From Bacillota bacterium (lineage in GTDB: Bacteria; Bacillota; Clostridia; Acetivibrionales; DTU013), in the NCBI GenBank assembly GCA_023411715.1, contig JAEYOM010000196.1:28387-92386 (forward strand): a stretch of DNA of 64,000 nucleotides, given 5' to 3'. Shown here piece after piece: positions 18,007 to 27,112 of the stretch. Position 1 is the first letter of the stretch, and each line of letters opens with the position of its first letter. The notes under the pieces are model-generated. The model was given only the letters and a program-made list of their open reading frames with translations. It was not told where the DNA came from and ran no database searches. Made by a program: the position numbers and the translations under genes.

Positions 18007-18894
18007 TTAACAGCATTTTTGGTGTAGCAGCGTACTGAGAGTCTGTGCGTATTGACCTGCTTCAATGATTTTTGGCAGGTCGATACCCGTTTCGATCCCC
18101 ATCCTATGGAACATTTCAACCAATATCTCCGTCTGGCAGTTGCCCTTTGCTCCGGGCGCATACGGGCATCCGCCGAGGCCGCCTGCAGCGCCGTCAAAGA
18201 TAGTTATTCCTGCCTGAAGCGATGCAAAATTGTTTGAAAATTCCAGTCCGTTGAATTTGTGATAGTGGACTGCGAGGCTTGCACGTGTCAGCTTTTCCTT
18301 GATCATCTTCGGTATTTCGTACGCAGTGATAGGATTTGCCATTCCCGTTGTATCACCCAGCGATATTTCATATGAACCAAAGCTTTCGAGTGCCAGTGCT
18401 GTTTCCAGTGCCAGTTCCGCGGGCATATCTCCCTCGATCGGACAGCCGAACACTGTGGCAATGTAGGAACGGACCTTTACTCCGTTCTCCTTTGCCGTCT
18501 TGTTGATTCGTTCGATTTCGTTCAAGGATTCCGCCCTGCTCATGTTCAGGTTCTTCTTGTTGTGGCTTTCGCTGGTGCTCATAATGGTGACAACTTCTTT
18601 CAGTCCGCACTCTATGGCAAGTTCGAGCCCCCTCATGTTCGGGATCAGGGCATTATACGTAACGCCCTCTTTCTGTTCGATTCCCGCAACTACCGCTTTA
18701 GCATCCGCCATCTGCGGAACCCACTTCGGATGTACAAACGATGTTACCTCTATTCTCTGGCAGCCCGCATCCGTCAAGCGGTTTACAAGTTCGATTTTCT
18801 TTTCAGTCGGAATGAATTCCGGCTCGGGCTGAAGCCCATCCCTCGGTCCCACTTCAAAAATGGATACCCTTTTGGGAAATAATGCCTTGTCCAT
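18007..18894 (-). CDS. hydroxymethylglutaryl-CoA lyase
   Basis: 295 residues of the DRE-TIM metallolyase family, which splits HMG-CoA into acetyl-CoA and acetoacetate. It has the N-terminal EVGPRDGLQ (Arg/Asp of the active site), SLGDTTGMANP, the metal-binding His pair in VHYHKFNG and the signature GLGGCPYAPGAKGN with the active-site Cys. The residue after the His pair is Lys where most lyases have Asp. Start at the second ATG (MDKALF), eight bases from GGAGG; an ATG two codons earlier is too close to the ribosome site. Its pairing with HMG-CoA reductase mirrors the mvaAB mevalonate-catabolic operon known in Pseudomonas mevalonii. Confidence 0.92.
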   Translation of the reverse strand: MDKALFPKRVSIFEVGPRDGLQPEPEFIPTEKKIELVNRLTDAGCQRIEVTSFVHPKWVPQMADAKAVVAGIEQKEGVTYNALIPNMRGLELAIECGLKEVVTIMSTSESHNKKNLNMSRAESLNEIERINKTAKENGVKVRSYIATVFGCPIEGDMPAELALETALALESFGSYEISLGDTTGMANPITAYEIPKMIKEKLTRASLAVHYHKFNGLEFSNNFASLQAGITIFDGAAGGLGGCPYAPGAKGNCQTEILVEMFHRMGIETGIDLPKIIEAGQYAQTLSTLLHQKCC

Positions 18895-18929
18895 ATTCAT
18901 TCTCCTCCGTTAACTACAAGGTAATACCC

Positions 18930-19964
18930 TTATGGTGTCATTACAGCGCGTCCGTTAAGATCATTGAAATGATCCAGCGCCTTCTGGTATTCCACAATGG
19001 GCATGACCTCTCCGACATAAGCTTCAAGATTGATTTTTCCGTTATTCACAAGACGCATCAGCAGATCCCATGTCTTGAACATGTGCCTGCCGTACAGGCC
19101 CTTGATCTTGAGCTCCCGGTACACCACACGGTACATAAAGTTCGGAATGGCAAGCTCTCCTTCGACCATACCCACATGCACCAGTGTGCCGGCTGTAGCC
19201 AATGCATCAATTGCCTGATTGATGACCCTTTTATTCCCGGTGAAATCCACTACGCAATCCAAGCCCTGTCCATCGGTCTGCTCTTTGGATATCCTGACGA
19301 TATCTTCCTTCAAGCCGTTTACCGCTATATCCGCACCAACCTTCAAACTGTACGCAAGTCTGCTTTCATTCACATCCAATGCGATTACCTTGGTTGCTCC
19401 AAGTATTTTGGCCATCTCACAGGCCATAAGCCCGATTGTGCCAACACCCAGTATTGCAATGTTCTTACCGCTCGGCTCAGCTTTCTGCAAAGCATGCAGA
19501 GCAGTACCAAGAGGTTCCAGCAGCGACATCTGTACAAAGTCGGCATCGTCTGCCAGCTTGATGGCCGATATTTCAGGCAGTCGGATATATTCCGCAAAGC
19601 ACCCGTCGACATTTCTTCCGAGCACACCCATATTATTTGTGCAGATGTGCTGGTTGTCCGTCCTGCATTCATGGCAGTACCCGCACGGGATATGTGTTTC
19701 ACCTGCTACCCGATCTCCCGGCTTAAAGTTTTTTACCAGACGGCCTACCGCTTCCACCTCGCCCGAGAATTCATGGCCCAGTGTAAACGGAAGGTCGTAG
19801 TTTGCGGAAGCCACCAGCGGAGTCCATTCAAAAACTTCAACGTCCGACTTGCACATCGCAGCAGCTTTTACCCTTACCAAAAGATCGTGTTCGCCTATCA
19901 CGGGCACGGGGATATCAACAAAATCCGCCCCGGACCCGGGTTTTATCTTCCTTAATGCTCTCAT
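18930..19964 (-). CDS. zinc-dependent medium-chain alcohol/polyol dehydrogenase
   Basis: 344 residues of the MDR family resembling threonine 3-dehydrogenase and polyol dehydrogenases. The catalytic-zinc ligands are in AAMCKSDVEV and GHEFSGEVEAVG; the structural-zinc Cys cluster is CGYCHECRTDNQHIC; the NAD-binding GVGTIG follows. It oxidises an alcohol or sugar alcohol to a ketone, but the substrate cannot be read from sequence. The ATG has GAGGGATAGG in front. It sits 35 bases upstream of the lyase and 78 after the GH2 gene, inside the same operon, so its substrate is probably an intermediate released from the imported glycoside. Confidence 0.88.
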   Translation of the reverse strand: MRALRKIKPGSGADFVDIPVPVIGEHDLLVRVKAAAMCKSDVEVFEWTPLVASANYDLPFTLGHEFSGEVEAVGRLVKNFKPGDRVAGETHIPCGYCHECRTDNQHICTNNMGVLGRNVDGCFAEYIRLPEISAIKLADDADFVQMSLLEPLGTALHALQKAEPSGKNIAILGVGTIGLMACEMAKILGATKVIALDVNESRLAYSLKVGADIAVNGLKEDIVRISKEQTDGQGLDCVVDFTGNKRVINQAIDALATAGTLVHVGMVEGELAIPNFMYRVVYRELKIKGLYGRHMFKTWDLLMRLVNNGKINLEAYVGEVMPIVEYQKALDHFNDLNGRAVMTP

Positions 19965-20042
19965 CCTATCCCTCGCTTTCTTTCCGGATTGTTATCCAGA
20001 ACCGCGTTTTAAGAAATCCGTACAATAATTCCCTTCCTGACA

Positions 20043-22277
20043 CTATCTGACAATAATATCAGTATAATTGTCTGAAAGCTCAGCGCCGGTATTATCAAGC
20101 ACCTTCATTTTTACAACATATTCACCGGATGCATCCACTGGAATATTCCATACAATGTGGTCTATGATATATGCGGAATCCGGTTCGAGATTCGACACAA
20201 ACGAATTCTTGCATGCTACAGCACCGGTTGCCTTGTTGACGATCTGCCATTCCACCTTGCAGTCCTTCAGCGCTCCCAAATCATTGGTGATCCAGACCTT
20301 GCCCATAAAAGTAGTGGAAGGGTGATAAATCTTATCCCTGCCGATGATATAGGGATCGGCATTCCACTCAAGGCTGACCAGGACAGGCGTATATACTGCC
20401 TTCATCGAATCATACACCTTGTACGGCCTGCGGTAGTAGTCCAGCAGTCCGGAACCGATCATCGCACAGGCATCCGACCAGTAATAGAGGTACATGGAGC
20501 CTACGGGAGCATACTTCCTCTGACGACAGGCCTCGATTTGTTCCTTGACTACCTTTGCCTCATACTCCTGGCTATTGTTGATAAATTCTTCAACGGAATT
20601 TCCCATTTCCACCTTGGCAAACTTAAATGTCAGGTCATAGAAAAGTCCCCAGTATTCCCATGTATCCCAGTGCGGCGGCCACATCTTGTCTTCCGGAATA
20701 AACGTCTTGAGGGTCTCCATGCAGGGAATCGACTGTGCGCCGAATTCAACGACATTGGGCTGGAAAGTCACCTTTTTTACATCGGTGTCGCCGTCATGGC
20801 AGCAGCCGATCATGAAGTTCTGGACGCCTTCCCTGTAATCCCCCTTGTGGATCCAGCGGGTCGGATCAACCGTCCCCAAGGTCTCTTTCAGGACTTCACA
20901 CAGGCGGAAAAAGTTGTTCGGTCTTTCAGTAAAGTTGTAGATTTCCGGTTCCTTGAATGTGGACCACATGCCGAGAGACGCATGATTATACAACATTTCG
21001 CCCATTTCCCTGATCATTTCGCCGGCACGGTCAATAAAATCATCGGAATCGCTTACACAGTAATGCAGCGGGAATACCTGCCACACCAAAAAGCCCATCT
21101 CGTCACAAAGTGTGTAAAAGCCGTCCTTTTCAACATGACTGCCTATACGAATCGAGTTGATGTTCATGTCAAGCATTTTATTGAGGTCTTCAATCCACAT
21201 TTTTTCATTTGCGACGGACATCCAGTTGCTTGAAATATACCTCATGCCGCGCAGGAACATCTGCCTTCCGTTGAGCTTCCATGTGCCTGTCTTTTCATCA
21301 TGTTCCACTTCCTTGATGCCGAAATTCTGATGAAGCACATCATTGCATACACGGAAAGCGGCAGTATACATATCGGGCCTGCCTTGATCCCATGTCCACC
21401 AAAGTTTTGCATTTTCAACGGTCAAAGTCAGCTTCAGGGTGTTTATGCCAGGCTGAAGCACTACACTGCGTGTCCGTTTGCCTTCATAGGCTTCTTCAAA
21501 GTTGTAAGGCTTCACCGTCATTTCGATATCCGTTGAGATCACTTTCTTTGTAGTGTTGTTGATCCGGACATCTGCTGTGACAAGGCCGGTTCCGTCATAT
21601 TTATCCATACCGTCGCCTGCCCAGTCCTTCTTCTTTACAACACGGGTGAATATTTTAACGTATTCAATAAAAACGTCTTCGCGTGCTATGAGGGATACAT
21701 CATCCCAAATACCGCCGCTGTTGCCGTCGCCGCGGAATTTGGTCATGGATCCCGGACGGTGCATGGCATCTATCATATGACCCTTTACAAGATCGATGTC
21801 TACAGCCTGATGCCTTTTAAAATCCTTGGATAACGGATTCTCGGAATCTATCGCGAGTTTGTACTCGGCATTGGCCCTGGGCGCATTGTCACGGACAACC
21901 AATATGTTTTCGAAGTCCGTTTTCACATAGTCCGTAACATCAAATTCAAACGGATTGAACATCCCCTCATGAGAGCCTATAAACTGTCCGTTCAGCCATA
22001 CATCCGCATAATAATCGACTCCGGCGAAGTGAAGGAACATTCTCTTTCCCTCATAACCGGCCGGTACCTTGAAGGAAGTTTTAAACCAAATCGCTCCAAA
22101 GTAGTCTCCTACCTCTGTAAGGTACCAGTTCGTCGGTATCTCCATATCCTTCCACTCTAAAAATTTGGTATCTGGCGCGTAGTAGCCCTGCTCTCTCCCT
22201 ACGTTGTTTTCATCGATTTTGTATTTCCAGGTACCGTTTAATTCAACTTTTGGATTTTCCGGCAGCATTCTAAACAT
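20043..22277 (-). CDS. glycoside hydrolase family 2 protein
   Basis: 744 residues, no signal peptide, so it acts inside the cell on imported material. The N-terminal sugar-binding jelly-roll (WFKTSFKVP, DVWLNGQFIGSHEGMFNPF), an immunoglobulin-like middle and a TIM barrel (FLRGMRY, NINSIRIGSH) follow GH2 order. The probable nucleophile is Glu511 in VVEFGAQS. The acid/base is in SLGMWSTFKEPE (E443 or E445), where the usual Asn before Glu is Lys, an atypical site. The C-terminus adds a beta-sandwich. Beta-galactosidase, glucuronidase and mannosidase members exist; I cannot choose. Start has TAGGAGG. It lies between the PPC protein and the alcohol dehydrogenase in the operon. Confidence 0.88.
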   Translation of the reverse strand: MFRMLPENPKVELNGTWKYKIDENNVGREQGYYAPDTKFLEWKDMEIPTNWYLTEVGDYFGAIWFKTSFKVPAGYEGKRMFLHFAGVDYYADVWLNGQFIGSHEGMFNPFEFDVTDYVKTDFENILVVRDNAPRANAEYKLAIDSENPLSKDFKRHQAVDIDLVKGHMIDAMHRPGSMTKFRGDGNSGGIWDDVSLIAREDVFIEYVKIFTRVVKKKDWAGDGMDKYDGTGLVTADVRINNTTKKVISTDIEMTVKPYNFEEAYEGKRTRSVVLQPGINTLKLTLTVENAKLWWTWDQGRPDMYTAAFRVCNDVLHQNFGIKEVEHDEKTGTWKLNGRQMFLRGMRYISSNWMSVANEKMWIEDLNKMLDMNINSIRIGSHVEKDGFYTLCDEMGFLVWQVFPLHYCVSDSDDFIDRAGEMIREMGEMLYNHASLGMWSTFKEPEIYNFTERPNNFFRLCEVLKETLGTVDPTRWIHKGDYREGVQNFMIGCCHDGDTDVKKVTFQPNVVEFGAQSIPCMETLKTFIPEDKMWPPHWDTWEYWGLFYDLTFKFAKVEMGNSVEEFINNSQEYEAKVVKEQIEACRQRKYAPVGSMYLYYWSDACAMIGSGLLDYYRRPYKVYDSMKAVYTPVLVSLEWNADPYIIGRDKIYHPSTTFMGKVWITNDLGALKDCKVEWQIVNKATGAVACKNSFVSNLEPDSAYIIDHIVWNIPVDASGEYVVKMKVLDNTGAELSDNYTDIIVR

Positions 22278-22323
22278 GCTTTACCTCCTAATTTGTAAGA
22301 TGATTTGAAATAAACCATCCTAT

Positions 22324-22755
22324 TTATGCATTTTCAAACAGCTTTTTCACATTTTCAGGCGTTGAACGCCTTTCGAGATTACATTCATCCACTTCAACCA
22401 TAATAATTTCAAGAAGATACATGGTCTCGCTGCCATACTCCAGATGTCCCGAATAGACCTGATCCGGATCCGATGCAACGATATGAAAATGAGCAACGCC
22501 TCCAAAAACGGATCCGACCAGGGAACCGATCTCCATAGGACGTTCAACGGTCACAAATTCATCGGATGCCGCAGCCCCCATATCTGTCGGACGGTGGTAA
22601 TTCAACTTCTGTATGGAGCCGACCGCACTTCCCACAATGGCGTTCTCTATACCGGCCGCCTTAAGCGCATCACAGATGCCCTCAATAATGTCTTCACCCC
22701 GTTCCAGTTCAATAATTAGTGTTCTGCCAAGACCTCCTGATTTGAAGCTTTTCAT
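22324..22755 (-). CDS. PPC/DUF296 domain protein
   Basis: 143 residues forming a single PPC (DUF296) domain: LIIELERGEDIIEGI at the start, the glycine-rich GSAVGSIQKLNY, and HFHIVASDPDQVYSGHLEYG with several His residues that bind metal in solved family members. The biochemical role of stand-alone bacterial PPC proteins is not known to me. Its start is set by AGGAGGGCGAA-ATG. It lies between the solute-binding protein and the GH2 gene of the catabolic operon, so it may act on the imported compound or on a metabolite of it. Confidence 0.82.
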   Translation of the reverse strand: MKSFKSGGLGRTLIIELERGEDIIEGICDALKAAGIENAIVGSAVGSIQKLNYHRPTDMGAAASDEFVTVERPMEIGSLVGSVFGGVAHFHIVASDPDQVYSGHLEYGSETMYLLEIIMVEVDECNLERRSTPENVKKLFENA

Positions 22756-22853
22756 TTCGCCCTCCTGATAAGCAAAATATTATACAGATTACTTAAAATA
22801 TATTTAAAAATTAACTGATTTCGAAGTTCACGCTCTTGATTGACCCGGATTAT

Positions 22854-22897
22854 CCGGGGAACAAGTTCTTCTTGAAAGGCTTGATCCCCGGTAACCC
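22854..22897 (-). other. hairpin after the solute-binding-protein gene
   Basis: CCGGGGA/TCCCCGG arms with an inner CAAG/CTTG stem form a stable hairpin in the 198-base gap between the binding-protein gene and the PPC gene. No T-run follows on the minus strand, so it looks like an mRNA-stabilising or partial-termination structure that would let the upstream binding-protein gene accumulate more message than the downstream genes. Confidence 0.45.
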
Positions 22898-22953
22898 ATA
22901 AGTTTTCACATATGCAGGGCATTCCTGCAATTTCAGGTTTTACAGCGACTCAA

Positions 22954-24327
22954 TTATTTGAGCAGGGTCTCTGCCGCCTTGAAGTGAGCATCTACTGCCT
23001 GATCAACCGTCATTCTCCCATATAAAACTTCATCGATTTTCTTGTAAAGATCATCAACAATTGCTCCGTAACCGGATGGCCTTCCATTGAAGGGTTCGAT
23101 CGTATTGAGGATGTTCTGCATCATGGAGACTTCTTTCTTTTTCGCTACGTCGACTTTATTTGTCAAATCCAGTTTGTCAGTCAGTTTTCCCTGGATTTCC
23201 GTGGATCCCGGAACTCCGATATCCATGTCGTAGGTTTCCTGAAGCTGCCAATTGTTAGCCATTTCATTGACGAATTGAGCCGCTTCATCCACTTTTTTCG
23301 ATGTTCCGGAAATTCCCCAGGTGGAGCATACTGCCGCTTCTACGTTCTTTTTCGTCGCCTCGTCAGCTACAGGGAAACGAACCATATCCAAATCATCATT
23401 AACAGATGCCTGGAATATCTTCAACTGGTTCGCATTTGTTCCCCACATGGCTATTTTACCCTTACCAGCCAGAGAGTCTGCGAACTGTTTCGTACGGTCT
23501 TCCTGTATGACTTCCATCGGACCGTTCACACCTGCTTTATACAGATCCAGATAGTAATTCAGGTACTTTGCCAATATTTCCTTGGTGTATCCAAGAGACT
23601 TGCCGTCTTCCGATGTAACGCCATATACGCCGTAATTCCTTGCAAAGTTCTCAATCGTATATTCTGCGCGTTCTGTGAGTCCGGATGCGTAGGTGCCCTG
23701 AGGAAGCACTTTTGCCAAGCCCTTCAGGTATTCGGCGATTTCAGTGTAAGTCATCTGATCTTTCGGCAGGGGATAACCTACGCTTTCAATGAGCGTTTTG
23801 TTGTATGCCAATACACTTGCCGTATCACCAAATGTAATGCCGACAACCTTGCCGTTATAGGATGAGCTGGAAAGAGCACCGGGTGTAAATTTGGATACAT
23901 CAATTTTTCCGGCGTCAATCAAGTCCTGCAGAGGACGCATCAGACCCTTTGAAGCATACTCGCCCAAGTAAGTCAGTTGAACGAGATACGCATCGGGAAG
24001 GTTTGAACTTGCAGCCTGAGTTGCAAGCTTTGTCCAGTAATCGGAATAAGCTGCATACTGGCTTACGACCTTTACATTAGGATATTTCGCCATGTAGTCC
24101 TCGATCATTTTTAATGTCTTTGCATGTCTTGCTTCGCCGCCCCACCATGCTACAGAAAGCTCATAGGGCTTTTCACTGCTTGTCGTAGCAGCAGCCTGGC
24201 CTGTCGAGGTTTGTGCCGTACCTGCCGTGGACCCCGCCTGATCTGTGGAGCTGGAACCGCACCCAACCAAACCGGAGAGCAAGATTGCCAGAACCAACAT
24301 CCCGCTTAACACTCTTTTGATTCTCAT
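22954..24327 (-). CDS. sugar ABC transporter solute-binding lipoprotein
   Basis: 457 residues with a lipoprotein signal (LLSGLVGCG, Cys23), a low-complexity Ser/Thr/Ala linker and a family 1 extracellular solute-binding fold (ELSVAWWGGEARH, WTKLATQAASSNLPDAYL). It would capture an oligosaccharide or glycoside at the cell surface and deliver it to the two permeases encoded upstream in the same operon (26231-28048). The start has AGGAGGAAAATT. No ATP-binding subunit is present, as is common for Firmicutes importers that share one MsmX-type ATPase. Confidence 0.92.
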   Translation of the reverse strand: MRIKRVLSGMLVLAILLSGLVGCGSSSTDQAGSTAGTAQTSTGQAAATTSSEKPYELSVAWWGGEARHAKTLKMIEDYMAKYPNVKVVSQYAAYSDYWTKLATQAASSNLPDAYLVQLTYLGEYASKGLMRPLQDLIDAGKIDVSKFTPGALSSSSYNGKVVGITFGDTASVLAYNKTLIESVGYPLPKDQMTYTEIAEYLKGLAKVLPQGTYASGLTERAEYTIENFARNYGVYGVTSEDGKSLGYTKEILAKYLNYYLDLYKAGVNGPMEVIQEDRTKQFADSLAGKGKIAMWGTNANQLKIFQASVNDDLDMVRFPVADEATKKNVEAAVCSTWGISGTSKKVDEAAQFVNEMANNWQLQETYDMDIGVPGSTEIQGKLTDKLDLTNKVDVAKKKEVSMMQNILNTIEPFNGRPSGYGAIVDDLYKKIDEVLYGRMTVDQAVDAHFKAAETLLK

Positions 24328-24384
24328 AATTTTCCTCCTGGAATTTATTTTTAAAACCGGGCTACTGACCCGGAAATAAACGGA

Positions 24385-25176
24385 TTAAATTCTTTCATAT
24401 ACTGAAAACATTTTGTACGGTAGCTGCAGGTCCTCTAACCGGAAGGGCCTGCTGTCCTTTTCTCCGATCTCGGGGGAAAGCTCGACAGTCATGTATCCCG
24501 AATACCCGGTGGAAATTACTTTCTCAATTATGTGACAATTATCAGTAGTCCCTTCATTAAAGCGTGTAAATCTTTTTACACCGTATCCGGCGTTCTCTTT
24601 CAGATGCAGATGATTTATCCGCGGTGCAAATTCCTCTATAAGAGCATCCATATCGACCCCTGCCGCGTCGAAGTGACCGGTGTCTATGCACAAGCCGACA
24701 TTCTTTGATCCGATTGCATCAAAAATGTGCCTGTAATCTTCTATGTTTTCAATATTGTTATTAACATGGTTTTCAAGGCTGATAAGCACATCCATTTCTT
24801 CCGCAATTGGTGCCAAATCTTTCAAGGATTTGATAACTCCCTGAATTCCTCCGTTTTCGCCCCTCTCCGCTCCCGTGGAAACAATCATTCTGCCGCCGAG
24901 ATACTTAATCGCCTGCATGGCCTGCACCTTATGGCATAAATCCCTGACCGGATCTCCGCCGAATCCCCCGTTTAAATGGATCGCCATAGGGTTAAGCCCA
25001 TGTTGTTCGCACTTATGCTTCAGCCTCCGGATCGTTTCGGGACATAGCGAATAAGGATACCAGCAATTGAATTCAATATTTTTGTAGCCGATTTTAGGAG
25101 CCAGGTCGAAGGTCTTGCTAAAGTCTGTTTCACCAAAGCCCTCGAAAGACAATGTTGCACACGATAGCTTGATCAT
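24385..25176 (-). CDS. sugar phosphate isomerase/epimerase family TIM barrel
   Basis: 263 residues of the xylose-isomerase-like/AP-endonuclease-2-like barrel family. Metal-binding positions are visible as Glu in ISLENH, Asp-His in LCIDTGHFD and His/Glu near HLHLKEN and VELSPE. Members isomerise or epimerise sugars, keto-inositols or hydroxypyruvate-like compounds, and the exact reaction is not predictable. The ATG at 25176 sits eight bases after GAGG; a GTG three codons earlier is possible. It is eleven bases from the stop of the Gfo/Idh/MocA gene, a common pairing for inositol-like or keto-sugar pathways. Confidence 0.85.
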   Translation of the reverse strand: MIKLSCATLSFEGFGETDFSKTFDLAPKIGYKNIEFNCWYPYSLCPETIRRLKHKCEQHGLNPMAIHLNGGFGGDPVRDLCHKVQAMQAIKYLGGRMIVSTGAERGENGGIQGVIKSLKDLAPIAEEMDVLISLENHVNNNIENIEDYRHIFDAIGSKNVGLCIDTGHFDAAGVDMDALIEEFAPRINHLHLKENAGYGVKRFTRFNEGTTDNCHIIEKVISTGYSGYMTVELSPEIGEKDSRPFRLEDLQLPYKMFSVYERI

Positions 25177-25186
25177 ATTGTTCACC

Positions 25187-26185
25187 TCACAGTTGAATCA
25201 TCCGGTGGTCCCTGCTGGACTCCAAAATGGCCAGTGAAACCCTCAGGGCCTCAATTCCGTTATCCGCCGTGATAAAAGGTCTCTTGCCGCTTTCAATACA
25301 TTCAACAAAATATTTATTTTCTTCATAATAGGACTTACTGTCAAAAGGATCGTTAATCAGCGATACCTGTTCGAATTCCATCTCTTTGGTCCGGATCCTG
25401 TGCTCCATAAAATCAAAGAAGCCGGCGCCGGCTATCACAGCCGTACCCTTTGTTCCAATTACACCTCTTGAACTCATTGAAAGATGGGACGACCAGCTTG
25501 CATTAATGACTGCACTAGCTCCATTATCCAATCCAAGAAGAACCTGCGCATTGTTGTCAAATGAAGGAAGCTCGGGCCTCACCCCTTTAACTCTTGCAGA
25601 TACGCTTGTTATTTCGATCCCCAGCCCCCTGAACATATCAATATCATGTGACAGCGATTCAATCGTCATACCGCACACCAATTTGGGATCCGTCCTCCAG
25701 GAATCGCAAAGAGGCCCTTTAAAGCCTGATCCCGGTCCTATCCTGTGGCACCATATGCTTATGATTTCCCCAAGCCTTCCTGAAAGAACATCCTCCTGCA
25801 ATTTCAGATAACCGGGTCTGAAGCGCATGTTGAATGCAGTCATAAAAAGCACACCATTCTCTTCCGCGAGTTCCGAAAGCTTTCGTGCATCCTGCAAATC
25901 AACAGCAATCGGCTTTTCGCACAAAACATGTTTTCCAGCATTCATTGCAATCTCGGCATACTCTATCCTTTTGGAGGGAGGAGTCAGCAGGTGCACCATC
26001 TGGACTTCATCGAGAACATCTTCCAGCCTCGCAACTACTTTGCAATTACATATATCCGCTATTTTCTTAGCGTTTTCGGCTTTTACATCTATAACGGCGG
26101 CAACTTCTGCATTTGGCAGGCGGCTGACAGCCTCGGCATGCTTTTCGGCAATCCCGCCGGCCCCGATGATTACGGTCTTTATCAC
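25187..26185 (-). CDS. Gfo/Idh/MocA family oxidoreductase
   Basis: 332 residues with an N-terminal NAD(P) Rossmann fold (VIIGAGGIAEKHAEA) and the CEKPIA motif that carries the family's catalytic Lys. A downstream His pair (ESLSHDIDMF) fits the active site. Such enzymes oxidise or reduce sugars, inositols and keto-sugars. The start is the GTG at 26185 after GAGAAGGG; the frame extends eight codons to a TTG without a ribosome site. It works with the neighbouring isomerase and follows the permeases in the operon. Confidence 0.87.
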   Translation of the reverse strand: MIKTVIIGAGGIAEKHAEAVSRLPNAEVAAVIDVKAENAKKIADICNCKVVARLEDVLDEVQMVHLLTPPSKRIEYAEIAMNAGKHVLCEKPIAVDLQDARKLSELAEENGVLFMTAFNMRFRPGYLKLQEDVLSGRLGEIISIWCHRIGPGSGFKGPLCDSWRTDPKLVCGMTIESLSHDIDMFRGLGIEITSVSARVKGVRPELPSFDNNAQVLLGLDNGASAVINASWSSHLSMSSRGVIGTKGTAVIAGAGFFDFMEHRIRTKEMEFEQVSLINDPFDSKSYYEENKYFVECIESGKRPFITADNGIEALRVSLAILESSRDHRMIQL

Positions 26186-26230
26186 AATAACCCTTCTCTC
26201 CGTACACAAATTACTTTATAAGGAAATTTT

Positions 26231-27100
26231 CTATCCCTTCAGGCCGGTTGTTGCGATTCCTTCTACCAAATACTTCTGACAGCTGATAAAGAACACAAAT
26301 ATGGGTATCAGCGACAGCGCGGACATTGCAAACAGAACACCAAAAGCCGATAGCTCAAATGCCTCCGTATATTGCCGCAATGAAAGAGCTATAGTAAATT
26401 TGACAGGATTGTTGATATAGATAAGCTGTGAGAAAAAGTCATCATATGTCCATATGAATGAGAATATGGCGGCTGTTATGAATACAGGCAGTGACAGGGG
26501 CATTATTATTCTGAAAAAGATCGTTATAGGCCCGCAACCATCAACCGTAGCAGCCTGATCAAGGTCCTTCGGAATGCCCCGCATAAACTGGATAAATAAA
26601 TAGCAGAAGAAACCTTGTACCGCGAAAAAGCTGGGTACTGTCAACGGAAGATACGTATCAATCCAGTTCAGGTTCCGGAACATCAAGTATCGCGGGATAA
26701 GCGTTGCATGGACCGGCAGCATCATTGTCAGTAAAATCGCAGGAATAACAAACTTTTTAAGCGGGAATGTCAGCCTGGCTACAGCATAACCCACAAACGA
26801 GCAGGATACCAGATTCCCGACCACAACCGGTATTACAACTTTCAGAGTATTTAGCATATAATCCAGAAAGCTTGTTCCGGCAACGCCCCTTAGTCCTCTG
26901 ATATAATTATCCAGCGTCAATTCCTTTATAAACAGGGATTTATCTTTGAAAATCATAGCCTCCGGTTTGAAGGAGCTTACCACCATCCAAACAAGAGGAT
27001 AAAGCATTACTAAAGCGCCCAACGACATTAAAACAGTAGTGAACAGCTTATACAATTTCATACTGCTGCTTGCGTTCAATCGTTTTACATATCCAGACAT
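26231..27100 (-). CDS. carbohydrate ABC transporter permease (MalG type)
   Basis: 289 residues with six hydrophobic segments and the EAA-like loop DLDQAATVDGCGPITIFFRIIMPLS typical of MalG-type permeases, although its usual Glu is Asp-Gln here. The C-terminus SCQKYLVEGIATTGLKG is also typical. AGGAGG precedes the ATG. It lies 12 bases after the MalF-type partner gene. Confidence 0.93.
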   Translation of the reverse strand: MSGYVKRLNASSSMKLYKLFTTVLMSLGALVMLYPLVWMVVSSFKPEAMIFKDKSLFIKELTLDNYIRGLRGVAGTSFLDYMLNTLKVVIPVVVGNLVSCSFVGYAVARLTFPLKKFVIPAILLTMMLPVHATLIPRYLMFRNLNWIDTYLPLTVPSFFAVQGFFCYLFIQFMRGIPKDLDQAATVDGCGPITIFFRIIMPLSLPVFITAAIFSFIWTYDDFFSQLIYINNPVKFTIALSLRQYTEAFELSAFGVLFAMSALSLIPIFVFFISCQKYLVEGIATTGLKG

Positions 27101-27112
27101 CCCGTTGTCCTC

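Noticed and set aside
18882..19955. Long antisense open frame (357 codons) opposite the alcohol dehydrogenase
   Set aside because: Shadow of a gene with complete family motifs; no start signal.
20157..21233. Long antisense open frame (358 codons) opposite the GH2 gene
   Set aside because: It mirrors the codon structure of a clear GH2 gene, has no ribosome site and its product is rich in His/Ile without any recognisable motif.
22277..22300. Frameshift at the start of the GH2 gene
   Set aside because: The ATG with TAGGAGG gives a full-length N-terminal jelly-roll, so nothing is missing.
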